Shown: piece after piece, positions 8,981 to 16,534 of the stretch
Layout of the letters: each line of letters opens with the position of its first letter
How positions within the stretch are numbered: position 1 is the stretch's first letter
Origin: Leptolyngbya sp. Cla-17
GTDB taxonomy: Bacteria > Cyanobacteriota > Cyanobacteriia > Leptolyngbyales > Leptolyngbyaceae
DNA length: 64,000 bases
Direction: 5' to 3'
NCBI RefSeq assembly: GCF_016807185.1
Contig: NZ_JAEVYN010000001.1
Coordinates: 868,001-932,000 of the forward strand
Notes under the pieces: generated by a model
Told to the model about the DNA's origin: nothing
The model's database searches: none
Seen by the model: the letters and a program-made list of their open reading frames with translations, nothing else
Position numbers and translations under genes: made by a program

Positions 8981-9703
8981 GTGGTTACACTCGGTGTCAA
9001 CATTGACCATATCGCCACCATTCGGCAGGCGCGACGAACGGTAGAACCTGACCCGATCGCCGCTGCGGTATTGGCTGAACTGGGTGGAGCAGATGGCATC
9101 ACGGTGCATTTGCGAGAGGATCGACGGCATATTCAAGACCGGGATGTGCAACTATTGCGCCAGACCGTGCGAACCCATTTGAATTTGGAAATGGCGGCAA
9201 CGGATGAAATGGTGGCGATCGCCCTGGAGATTAAGCCTGACTACGTGACTCTGGTTCCAGAACGCCGCGAAGAAGTGACCACAGAAGGCGGATTAGATAT
9301 TGCCGGACAAGCTGGACGCATGACTCTTGTGGTGGATAAGCTGCAAGCAGCCGGAATCCCTGTGAGCCTATTTATTGATGCAGACGTTGCTCAAATTGAT
9401 GCCTCCCGGTTGGTAGGAGCCAAATTTATTGAACTGCATACCGGGCGCTATGCCGAAGCCCAAGGGGAGGCAGCGCAACAAAAAGAACTAAAAGTATTAG
9501 GGGATGGGTGTGAGCGGGCGATCTCGATTGGGCTGAGAGTCAATGCAGGACATGGACTGACCTATTGGAATGCCTATCCTGTTGCCTGCTTGCCAGGAAT
9601 GGAAGAGTTGAATATTGGGCACACGATCATTAGTCGAGCAGCGCTCATTGGTATAGAACGTGCCGTTCGTGAAATGAAGCTTGTGATTCGCGGCAGTTCA
9701 TAG
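8981..9703 (+). CDS. pdxJ: Pyridoxine 5'-phosphate synthase
   Basis: PdxJ condenses 3-amino-2-oxopropyl phosphate with 1-deoxyxylulose 5-phosphate to form pyridoxine 5'-phosphate, the last ring-closing step of DXP-dependent vitamin B6 synthesis. The 240-aa product has the usual length of the family. It opens with LGVNIDHIATIRQARRT and carries DGITVHLREDRRHIQDRD, LEMAATDEM, ELHTGRYAEA and RVNAGHGLTYWN, which include phosphate- and substrate-binding residues. The start is GTG, with AAGGA 8 bp upstream; no ATG is available before the first conserved residues. The gene stands alone. Confidence 0.97.
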   Translation: MVTLGVNIDHIATIRQARRTVEPDPIAAAVLAELGGADGITVHLREDRRHIQDRDVQLLRQTVRTHLNLEMAATDEMVAIALEIKPDYVTLVPERREEVTTEGGLDIAGQAGRMTLVVDKLQAAGIPVSLFIDADVAQIDASRLVGAKFIELHTGRYAEAQGEAAQQKELKVLGDGCERAISIGLRVNAGHGLTYWNAYPVACLPGMEELNIGHTIISRAALIGIERAVREMKLVIRGSS

Positions 9704-9772
9704 AAACTATGAATTTTTCCAGCTATGAGCTTTGGATTGGATCTGTAATCCATCAGGCTTCTAGATAAGATT

Positions 9773-9804
9773 AAATCCTGTAATCTAAATCCTGTAATCT
9801 AAAT
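9773..9804 (+). repeat. Short tandem repeat upstream of ycf54
   Basis: The 14-mer AAATCCTGTAATCT occurs twice in direct succession (9773-9786, 9787-9800), followed by a third AAAT. It lies in the 139-bp leader of ycf54. No function is evident. Confidence 0.8.
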
Positions 9805-9842
9805 TGAAATCTCTAAAATTACTCAGTTAAAACGGGTTTACC

Positions 9843-10169
9843 ATGCAAACTTACTATTTCATATTGGCTAGTCGAAACTTTTTAGATGGAGAAGCCCTGG
9901 ATGAAGTGCTGAAAGAGCGCACTCGGTATTATCAAGAGCAAGAAAAAGAAATAGATTTTTGGCTAGTCCATCAACCTGCTTTTCTGGAGTCTCCCGATAT
10001 GGCGACTCTCAAAAATCAGTGCCCTCAACCCGCCAGCGCAGTCATTTCAACTAACCCTCAGTTTATTAACTGGCTGAAACTACGGTTAGAATTCGTCATT
10101 ACTGGAGAGTTTCAAGCTCCTTCAGAAAAAATTCCCCAAGCGATCGCTTCTTTGGCACCTGCATCCTAA
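9843..10169 (+). CDS. ycf54: Ycf54, Mg-protoporphyrin ester cyclase accessory protein
   Basis: Ycf54 binds and stabilises the aerobic Mg-protoporphyrin IX monomethyl ester cyclase (AcsF/CHL27), which makes the fifth ring of chlorophyll. The 108-aa product matches the family end to end: TYYFILASRNFL at the start, EVLKERTRYY, EKEIDFWLVHQPAFL, STNPQFINWLKLRLE and GEFQAPSEKIP. The ATG at 9843 is directly upstream of the conserved N-terminus. No partner chlorophyll gene is adjacent. The next gene follows closely but appears unrelated. Confidence 0.95.
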   Translation: MQTYYFILASRNFLDGEALDEVLKERTRYYQEQEKEIDFWLVHQPAFLESPDMATLKNQCPQPASAVISTNPQFINWLKLRLEFVITGEFQAPSEKIPQAIASLAPAS

Positions 10170-10245
10170 AGTGCCTCGTGGCTTTTCATTTGTCCCAAGC
10201 AATGGAAGTATAACTCCGGCTGCACCCCTTCCTCGTTTAACGGTT

Positions 10246-11010
10246 ATGCACATAATGATTCAAGCCTTCCATCATCAATGCGGCTTTTTGTTGACAGGTT
10301 TTATCTTGCTGTCGGCAAGCGCAAAAGCCGACGCTCAGGCTTTGCCTCCTGCCCAAATCCCTGTGCCCCAACCGGCAAATTACGCAATTTGTCAGCCACC
10401 AGCGCCCAGTGAGTATCTATTGCTGATTGTAACCCGCACGCCCGACAGTCAAACTCAAGCGCAACAGCTTTTACCGCCCAATACTTCTGTTGATACCTGC
10501 CGTTACTTGGAAGATACAGTGACTCGCGTTGGTGGTTTTAGAACGGTTGACCGGGCCAATGCTTGGGCGAAATATGTGACGGAAACGACTGGTCTGGCTG
10601 CCTTTGTGGCTCGTCCTGCGGAAATTCCTCAAGGTTCACCCACTGCTTCAACATCCACGATCGCAAAACCACAAACGTCAACAACCTCACCGTCCACGAC
10701 GGCTAAGCTGAATGATTCAGCTAGCTATAGCCCCAAGCCGCTAGGTGTTGGCTATGCGGTGCTGGTGGACTATCAAAACCAACCAGAAATGGCGGTCAAA
10801 GCTCGGCAAGCCCTTGGAAAAGATGTTGGGCTGGTCTCCTATGGGCAACGCCCCTACCTATTGGCGGTCTACACAACTGACTCAAATGCAGCTAATACGA
10901 CGCTGCAACTGTTGAGCGATCGCGGCTTTTGGGCAACTCTCGTAGATAGCCGTCGCGTGATTTTGCTGCGGCGCAGCGTTGCGCTCCCGGCTACGGCTAC
11001 TACTCGATAG
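10246..11010 (+). CDS. Exported protein with two SPOR-like regions
   Basis: A 254-aa protein with an N-terminal signal sequence (HHQCGFLLTGFILLSASAKA, likely cleaved after the alanines). Two similar segments follow, each starting with a beta-strand of the type YLLLIVTRT or YAVLVDYQN and continuing with helices rich in R, A and Q (TVDRANAWAKYVTE; LLSDRGFWATLVDSRRVIL). They resemble the SPOR-like pairs of some cyanobacterial envelope proteins, but I cannot name the family. A Ser/Thr/Pro linker separates them. The ATG at 10246 is preferred over the GTG at 10171 because the signal peptide then sits at the terminus. Confidence 0.7.
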   Translation: MHIMIQAFHHQCGFLLTGFILLSASAKADAQALPPAQIPVPQPANYAICQPPAPSEYLLLIVTRTPDSQTQAQQLLPPNTSVDTCRYLEDTVTRVGGFRTVDRANAWAKYVTETTGLAAFVARPAEIPQGSPTASTSTIAKPQTSTTSPSTTAKLNDSASYSPKPLGVGYAVLVDYQNQPEMAVKARQALGKDVGLVSYGQRPYLLAVYTTDSNAANTTLQLLSDRGFWATLVDSRRVILLRRSVALPATATTR

Positions 11011-11019
11011 ATTTAAGGC

Positions 11020-11043
11020 GCGATTCCTGTAGAGAGCTTCGCT
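11020..11043 (+). repeat. Dispersed repeat, copy 1
   Basis: A 24-bp segment beginning GCGATTCCTGTAGAG recurs at 39210-39233 with a few substitutions (GCAATTCCTGTGGAA...AGCTTCGCT). Here it forms part of a larger hairpin closed by CCTGTAG and CTACAGG. Such short repeats are common between cyanobacterial genes. Confidence 0.6.
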
Positions 11044-11095
11044 TCACCAATTGCCGCTCAGCTACAGGTCAAAATAGCGTTCTACATTCTATGAT

Positions 11096-11416
11096 TTAGC
11101 CGCCAACTTGTAGCGCGGGTTCTGCTTCAACGCAAAGTCGTTCGATCGCCTGATCTGCGGTAATCAAGCGCTTTAGGACTACCTGTCCAATATTTTTCCC
11201 TTCGGCTTCTAGCTGAATCCGTTCAGTAGGCTTGACCTCTAGCATTAACACCGCCTCTTCAACGCGATAGAGACATAGTTTTTCGCCATTTTCCCAAATA
11301 AAAAGCTTCATTTGCTCAATGTAGGGTTTTCGCCGCCAAGCGCTGTCGCTCCACAACCCGCTTAATTCCCAGACTCGACCGATTGTCCAACCATCCGACA
11401 AAAAAAAGTATTTCAC
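11096..11416 (-). CDS. Conserved hypothetical protein, DUF2997/ycf35 neighbourhood
   Basis: A 106-aa protein that starts with GTG at 11416. It is mostly beta-strand in pattern (EKLCLYRVEEAVLMLEVKPTERIQLEAEG) and ends in a helix (TADQAIERLCVE). An internal ATG at residue 36 would give a 71-aa form starting MKLFIWENG, which is also plausible. No catalytic motif is seen. It is the last gene of a minus-strand run with the ferredoxin, ycf35 and DUF2997 genes, 117 bp from its nearest member, so membership of that operon is uncertain. Confidence 0.65.
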   Translation of the reverse strand: MKYFFLSDGWTIGRVWELSGLWSDSAWRRKPYIEQMKLFIWENGEKLCLYRVEEAVLMLEVKPTERIQLEAEGKNIGQVVLKRLITADQAIERLCVEAEPALQVGG

Positions 11417-11533
11417 AACCTTTAAGAGTCCTGAAAGCTCGTGATTTCACCTCGACATCAGTCTAGCTGATACTTTTTGCAAATGCTCCTTTTTAATCAG
11501 GCTAAGCGTTTTTGAAAAGATGCAGGAGCTTCG

Positions 11534-11980
11534 TCATCCCATAGCCTTTTTCTTCTTATCTTTCGCTTTACGGCGTAGTGATGCATGATCAATCGGAAAT
11601 CCAGCCACAGGGATAACCTGATATTTCCGCTCTTCTTCCTGTTGCTTGAGTTCGGTGTAGTCTAGCCAGTGAATGCAGTCTACAGGGCAGGTCTCTATTG
11701 CTTCTTGAATGACCTCTTCTGAGTCACTGTTTTGACTAATCACCCGCGATCGCCCATAGTCTGGCTCTATATAAAAAGTATTTCGAGCAACATGGGCGCA
11801 ATGTTTGCAACCAATACAGGTAATTTCATCTACATAAACTCCCTTTTGCCGTAAAACTCCGCCTAGTTCTGGCTCCAGCCCAGTCAACTCAGGCTCATTT
11901 CTCAACAGCCCACCCAGTTCAGGTTCCAACCCTGATCGATTTAATTCGTTGAAACTTGTACCGTTTGTTGCATCATCCAT
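11534..11980 (-). CDS. [4Fe-4S] ferredoxin with N-terminal repeat
   Basis: A 148-aa electron-transfer protein. The cluster motif is C55-x2-C58-x2-C61 (CIGCKHC), with the fourth ligand Cys98 in ETCPVDC, so one [4Fe-4S] cluster is expected; a full second motif is missing. The N-terminal 45 residues contain a duplicated element GLEPELGG[L/V]LR (residues 17-27 and 34-44), and the C-terminus is a lysine-rich tail (RRKAKDKKKKAMG). This form of ferredoxin is found near ycf35 and DUF2997 genes in cyanobacteria, and all three are here in the same orientation. The redox partner is unknown. Confidence 0.9.
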   Translation of the reverse strand: MDDATNGTSFNELNRSGLEPELGGLLRNEPELTGLEPELGGVLRQKGVYVDEITCIGCKHCAHVARNTFYIEPDYGRSRVISQNSDSEEVIQEAIETCPVDCIHWLDYTELKQQEEERKYQVIPVAGFPIDHASLRRKAKDKKKKAMG

Positions 11981-12117
11981 AGGGGAGACTTACCTCTAAG
12001 GCAGCAGAGAGAAGGGGTTCAATCTAAATACGCAAAAGCGAAGCATTTAGCATAGGGCGCGATCGCTTTACTACGGTCGGGGTTAATGCTTCGCCTTAAA
12101 AATTTCGCTTTGAAGAA

Positions 12118-12504
12118 CTAGGCACTCCACCGTTGTAGAACCAAACGAATTGAGCCGTCTACGTTTTGCTGTTGTTCAGAAACTTGAAAGCCCTGCTGTG
12201 CTGTTTCGGTCAATACGGTCTGGACTGCATAACGCTGGGTGATCTTGCTTAGAAATAATTCAACCGGGATGGGCTGATTCCAAAACTGTAAATCGGCAAC
12301 TAACTCATATTCACTGCCATTCCAGCTAAAGCCAATGTCATAACCGTTCGCTTGGGCGATCGCCACATCAGCAGTACGAGTTTGTCCGCGATAACCATGT
12401 ACCTCTTGAGGTCCTGGCTGCCAGTCAATTCCAAGATCAGTCAAAGCTGTTTGTAAGGAAGGGAGATTCCGAATCTGAGTTTTAATTTGGCTAAAGTGTG
12501 ACAT
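12118..12504 (-). CDS. ycf35: Ycf35 (DUF1257) protein
   Basis: The 128-aa product is a member of DUF1257/Ycf35, conserved in cyanobacteria and algal plastids, with no settled function. The start is the ATG at 12504, where the family-typical MSHFSQIKTQIRNL begins; 10 further upstream residues in frame do not fit the family. Typical features are LPSLQTALTDLGI near residue 15 and the basic segment VHGYRGQTRTADVAI. It lies 59 bp after the DUF2997 gene and 137 bp before the ferredoxin gene, all on the minus strand, so the three probably act in one process. Confidence 0.92.
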   Translation of the reverse strand: MSHFSQIKTQIRNLPSLQTALTDLGIDWQPGPQEVHGYRGQTRTADVAIAQANGYDIGFSWNGSEYELVADLQFWNQPIPVELFLSKITQRYAVQTVLTETAQQGFQVSEQQQNVDGSIRLVLQRWSA

Positions 12505-12563
12505 TGCGACTTTATAAACTATAGAACTAGACAAAAATTCAAAAACTTAAAGGCTGTCAATAA

Positions 12564-12773
12564 CTACCATTCACTGGCGGTGAAATGGGTATTTGTAGCC
12601 ACTGACTGTTCAATATTCTGGGCGAAATATTCAGAGGTTTGCTCTTGGCTCAAAACCTGCCCTAGCTGAGCTTCAATAGCAGCAGTTACTTCGGCACAAG
12701 ATGCCCCCACAACCCCCGTTACTGTCTCTTGTACACGACCATCTGGATAAATAATAAACTCTAGAGTTTCCAT
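12564..12773 (-). CDS. DUF2997 protein
   Basis: A 69-aa protein with the DUF2997 signature: a short N-terminal sheet (LEFIIYPDGRVQETVTGVVG) followed by a conserved Cys in GASCAEVTAAIEAQLG and a helix. Proteins of this kind are usually encoded next to ycf35 and a ferredoxin, as here, where it is first in the minus-strand run. The single cysteine may be functional, but its role is not known. Confidence 0.88.
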   Translation of the reverse strand: METLEFIIYPDGRVQETVTGVVGASCAEVTAAIEAQLGQVLSQEQTSEYFAQNIEQSVATNTHFTASEW

Positions 12774-13239
12774 ATTTTAATCTCTGCTTTTGTGCCAAGG
12801 CATAACCGATATGTCGTGATTCATCCAGACTCGCCTACTAGTATCTAAATTCAACTAAATTGCTTATTAACTAAGCTAAAGCTAAGAAATAAACTTAAAC
12901 CAGTGGATATTAAAACTTAATAGAAGTCCTAGTCACAATATGTAAAAACTGAGCTGTCTGTTATTTTCCCTTAACTTCAAAATGCAGTCAAGCCAGAATC
13001 AGAGAGCTGTGAAGAAGCAACACCGCACTAAAACACACCGTTCTGATAAATGACACGGGACTGCTATGAAACAATCAATGGCTAAGAAATAAATTGAAAA
13101 TTAATTTTCTAGCCATCTTAGTAATATTTCTTAAAATTTTATAGATTTGTGGTCCTCAAATTCCTCTGTCGTTGGATGGATAACCACCAAGATTCAGTTG
13201 GATAATGAGAATCTATTTACTTTGGGTAGCACGTAACAA
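12774..13239. other. AT-rich divergent intergenic region
   Basis: This 466-bp region lies between the DUF2997 gene (minus) and the oxidoreductase gene (plus) and should hold both promoters. GCTAAGAAATAAA occurs at about 12883 and again at 13081. A GAAAATTAATTTTC palindrome near 13097-13110 lies inside a GGCTA/TAGCC pair. I see no gene or known RNA motif. Confidence 0.5.
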
Positions 13240-14274
13240 ATGGTTCAGCAACATATGACACAAGTCCTCGCATCCTCAAATAATCCATTGGGGGCACCAG
13301 TTCAAGTTGGGATATTAGGATTTGGTGGTTTGGGGCAAGCCGCTAGCCGAGTATTGGCGCTCAAAACAGAAATGAAGTTGACCGCGATCGCGGATCAAAA
13401 AGGCTATGCCTATAATCCCCAAGGGCTAAATGCCGATATCAGTATTGCATCCTGCCATGCTCATGGCTCAATTGGATATCTAGATGATGACATCTTGAGC
13501 AACGATACTATTCACGAACTAATTCGCCGTGCTTCTGGCGTTGAAGGCTACTTTTTGGCGTTGCCTAATTTGCCCAACACCTTTATGGCATCGGTTGCCC
13601 AGCAATTTATTGAAGCGGGTTGGCAAGGTGTGTTGGTTGACGCCATGAAGCGGACGAGCGCTGTGGAACAATTGCTGACACTATCGGATGAGTTGAAAGC
13701 CTGCGGCATTACATACATGACGGGCTGTGGTGCCACACCGGGTTTGCTAACCGCCGCCGCTGCACTGGCAGCTCAAAGCTTTAGCGAAGTTCATAGCGTT
13801 CAAATTACTTTTGGTGTTGGCATTGCGAATTGGGAAGCTTATCGAGCCACAATCCGAGAAGACATTGCCCACATGCCGGGATACGACGTGGAAGCCGCTA
13901 GAGCGATGACGGATGATGAAGTGGCAGCGCTCTTAGCTCGGACAAATGGGTTGTTAACTCTAGAAAATATGGAACATGCGGATGATGTGATGCTGGAATT
14001 GGCTGGAATTTGCGATCGCGATCGCGTCACAGTTGGCGGTGTCGTCGATACGCGCAATCCCAAAAAACCACTCAGCACGAATGTGCGGGTGACGGGGCGT
14101 ACCTTTGAAGGAAAGCTGTCAACCAATACATTTACTCTAGGGGATGAAACTAGCATGGCAGCTAATGTCTGCGGTCCAGCTTTTGGTTATCTCAAGGCAG
14201 GGATTGAGCTGCATCGTCGAGGGCTACATGGCGTGTTCACCGCTGCTGAAGTAATGCCTAAATTTGTGCGATAG
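13240..14274 (+). CDS. Saccharopine dehydrogenase-like oxidoreductase
   Basis: A 344-aa NAD(P)-dependent oxidoreductase by fold. A Rossmann motif GILGFGGLGQAASRVL begins at about residue 24. The remainder (MTGCGATPGLLTAAAALAA, GGVVDTRNPKKPLS, GRTFEGKLSTNTFTLGDE) resembles the cyanobacterial group annotated as saccharopine-dehydrogenase-like; true saccharopine activity is not implied. Substrate is unknown. The gene stands alone, with a candidate mobile-element remnant and terminator downstream. The ATG at 13240 lacks a clear ribosome site; an ATG five codons on is an alternative. Confidence 0.8.
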   Translation: MVQQHMTQVLASSNNPLGAPVQVGILGFGGLGQAASRVLALKTEMKLTAIADQKGYAYNPQGLNADISIASCHAHGSIGYLDDDILSNDTIHELIRRASGVEGYFLALPNLPNTFMASVAQQFIEAGWQGVLVDAMKRTSAVEQLLTLSDELKACGITYMTGCGATPGLLTAAAALAAQSFSEVHSVQITFGVGIANWEAYRATIREDIAHMPGYDVEAARAMTDDEVAALLARTNGLLTLENMEHADDVMLELAGICDRDRVTVGGVVDTRNPKKPLSTNVRVTGRTFEGKLSTNTFTLGDETSMAANVCGPAFGYLKAGIELHRRGLHGVFTAAEVMPKFVR

Positions 14275-14335
14275 GTGCTTCCGATAGATTCTTAAGTACT
14301 CGCTATTGCGGGTCAACCTAATCCGATATTGCTTT

Positions 14336-14401
14336 CCCCCCTTAGGGTGTTTGCCCATGGGGGGTAACCCACTGTGGAAACTTCCTCACTTTAAAGTGAG
14401 G
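14336..14401 (+). mobile_element. Candidate IS200/IS605 right-end (omegaRNA-like) remnant
   Basis: Two hairpins stand close together: CCCCCC (14336-14341) with GGGGGG (14359-14364), enclosing GGG/CCC (14345-14347, 14354-14356), and the perfect palindrome CCTCACTTTAAAGTGAGG (14384-14401). Between them is GTGGAAACTT. This arrangement resembles the structured right end and 3' omegaRNA scaffold of IS200/IS605-type elements. No transposase or TnpB reading frame remains nearby, so it would be a relic or a non-autonomous copy. The identification is by pattern only. Confidence 0.35.
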
Positions 14402-14407
14402 ATTGAT

Positions 14408-14430
14408 ACACCCGTTGGTGTGATTTTTTT
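14408..14430 (+). terminator. Intrinsic terminator-like hairpin before the kinase gene
   Basis: ACACC (14408-14412) pairs with GGTGT (14417-14421) around a CGTT loop, followed by a run of seven T at 14424-14430. It could end transcripts from the oxidoreductase gene or from the structured element just upstream. Confidence 0.6.
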
Positions 14431-14446
14431 GGATTTAGTTTGACCT

Positions 14447-16354
14447 ATGATTGCACCCATTTCTTTGGGAACTCTGCTTCGCCAACGATATTTGATTCGG
14501 CAGATTTTAGGACAAGGAGGCTTTGGGCGTACTTACTTGGCAACTGACCAAGAGCGCTTTAACGAACGCTGTGTGTTGAAAGAGTTCTTCTTTACTTATC
14601 AAGACACTGCGCTGTTAAAAAAATCTCAATTATTATTTCAGCGTGAAGCCAGCACCCTTTATCAGCTTCACCATCCCCAGATACCCCGTTTTTGGGCAGC
14701 GTTTGAAGAAGGACAGCGGCTATTTTTAGTTCAAGATTTTGTCGAAGGGCAGACTTACCGACGTTTGCTGAGCGATCGCAAATCGCAAGGATTAACCTTC
14801 ACCGAGGCAGAAGTTTGCCACCTGCTCAAACAACTGCTGCCTGTCTTGGTTCATATTCATGATCGCGGCATTGTTCACCGCGACATTTCCTTAGAAAACA
14901 TCATTCTAAAATCGCTGCATGAGCCGTCTCAACGTAAATTGCCCATCGCCGAAGCGGGGCTTCCGGTTCTGATTGATTTTGGAGCGGTCAAAGAAGCGAC
15001 CAGCCAACTTTCAATTACCTCTGCTGTAACGCGGGTTGGCAAAGTAGGCTATGCACCCCCAGAACAGCTACAAACGGGGCGAGTTTACCCCAATAGTGAT
15101 TTGTATGCGTTGGCAGCTACTTGCCTAGTGTTGCTAACTGGCAAAGAGCCACACTCCTTACTCGATAGTCAAAGCTTGGTTTGGCGCTGGCAGCCTTATG
15201 CGACTCTTAGCAATAAACTGACCCGGATTTTTGAGCGGATGCTATCCGTCTATCCCAGCGATCGCTATCAATCGGCTCAAGAGGTTTGGGTTGATTTGCA
15301 GTCGGTAATGCCTCAATTAAATCCCACCCAACTGAATATGAACGCAGTCAATCTTACCCAGCGATCGCGCACAAATCAGCCAGTCGCCACAGCAACTCGT
15401 GGTTCCATTCAGCAGCGTGGCTCATCAAAATCTGCTGCTCAGGGTCACCCCGTTCGTCAAACCACCAAACGATTAAAGCCATCTCAACTTCGTAAAAAAA
15501 ATCGGCTATGGCTTGGCATGGGGGCAGCATTTTTATTGGGAACTGGAGTTGCTAGTTCATTTTTGTGGCAAGCAAAAAATGATCAAGCAGCCTCCCACGG
15601 CGAGGTGTGGGTTTCTGGAGCCAAACTCCCCCACGCAGAAGCGTCACGAATTATCGGAGGTCAAGGAGATTTGAATTTGGCCTTGCAAGCAGTACCTTCT
15701 GCTAATCAACTAGTTTCAAATTCTGCTTCAGTAAAGCAAGCCGCTTCCGAGCCTCAACCCATCCAATTTCCTCCTGGCAAACTCTCGGCTACAGTGCAAG
15801 GAACGCTGCAACAGCAAGGAGTGCAATCCTATTCAATTAAAGCGTCTCAGGGGCAAGTGCTGACTGCAACATTAGCAGGGTCGGGGGTGATAATGAATCT
15901 GCTGCGATCGAACCAGGATGGTATCGATGCTGCTGCCTATCAAACCCGCAGTTGGACGGGGCAGCTACCAACGGACGATCAATACTTCATTCAAATATCT
16001 GGATCAGGTGCTTATATGCTGGATGTGGCAACGACACCGATTTCTCGCCCCACCCAAGAAATCATAGAGCGGGTAACTTTTGCTAGAGGCACCAATGGCA
16101 CGACCGTCACTGGAACGATCGCGCCTCAGCAAATTCGACGCTATCTACTCCGGGCAAAACAAGGACAGTTGGTATTAGTCAAAAAGTTACAGGGAAACGT
16201 GAGCTTAAGCGCGATCGCCCCAAATGGTCAGCGGCTTGACACCAATACCCTTAATCCAGACTGGAAAGGACGATTGCCCAGCGATGGAGATTATGTATTT
16301 GAGCTTTCTGCCAATCAATTGGGTGACTATGCCCTATCGTTTGAGATTTTTTAG
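14447..16354 (+). CDS. Membrane-anchored Ser/Thr protein kinase
   Basis: A 635-aa Hanks-type kinase. The N-terminal kinase domain (about 15-285) has the glycine loop GQGGFG (22-27), the ATP-binding Lys45, the catalytic loop HRDISLEN with Asp146, and DFG at 177-179. The usual Lys two residues after Asp146 is Ser, a change seen in other cyanobacterial kinases. A basic linker leads to one transmembrane helix (LGMGAAFLLGTGVASSFLW, about 355-373). The outer part has two similar beta-rich domains (from about 445 and 551; SATVQGTLQQQGVQSYSIKA and TVTGTIAPQQIRRYLLRAKQ) that resemble pre-peptidase-type modules and could sense an envelope ligand. The signal and targets are unknown. Confidence 0.93.
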   Translation: MIAPISLGTLLRQRYLIRQILGQGGFGRTYLATDQERFNERCVLKEFFFTYQDTALLKKSQLLFQREASTLYQLHHPQIPRFWAAFEEGQRLFLVQDFVEGQTYRRLLSDRKSQGLTFTEAEVCHLLKQLLPVLVHIHDRGIVHRDISLENIILKSLHEPSQRKLPIAEAGLPVLIDFGAVKEATSQLSITSAVTRVGKVGYAPPEQLQTGRVYPNSDLYALAATCLVLLTGKEPHSLLDSQSLVWRWQPYATLSNKLTRIFERMLSVYPSDRYQSAQEVWVDLQSVMPQLNPTQLNMNAVNLTQRSRTNQPVATATRGSIQQRGSSKSAAQGHPVRQTTKRLKPSQLRKKNRLWLGMGAAFLLGTGVASSFLWQAKNDQAASHGEVWVSGAKLPHAEASRIIGGQGDLNLALQAVPSANQLVSNSASVKQAASEPQPIQFPPGKLSATVQGTLQQQGVQSYSIKASQGQVLTATLAGSGVIMNLLRSNQDGIDAAAYQTRSWTGQLPTDDQYFIQISGSGAYMLDVATTPISRPTQEIIERVTFARGTNGTTVTGTIAPQQIRRYLLRAKQGQLVLVKKLQGNVSLSAIAPNGQRLDTNTLNPDWKGRLPSDGDYVFELSANQLGDYALSFEIF

Positions 16355-16378
16355 CCATTGTCATCAGAACTTGACTGA

Positions 16379-16412
16379 CCCATCTGATTGCGGCTGAATC
16401 AGAACGGATGGG
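16379..16412 (+). terminator. Stem-loop after the kinase gene
   Basis: CCCATC (16379-16384) pairs with GATGGG (16407-16412), and TGATT (16385-16389) with AATCA (16397-16401). No strong T run follows, so termination is likely but unproven. Confidence 0.4.
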
Positions 16413-16534
16413 CTATTGTAAAAGCTAAGAACGAAAAACTTATGGACACAAACATCTTTCTTATAAGCAAGCTGTGTCAGTTCAAAGTTTAACTGCATTT
16501 TGTAGTCTCTTAAGCATTTTAAGGATTAGTTCCA

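Noticed and set aside
14840..14900. Loss of the catalytic-loop Lys in the Ser/Thr kinase as a sign of an inactive kinase
   Set aside because: HRDIS in place of HRDxK occurs in other cyanobacterial kinases, and Lys45, Asp146 and DFG are all present.
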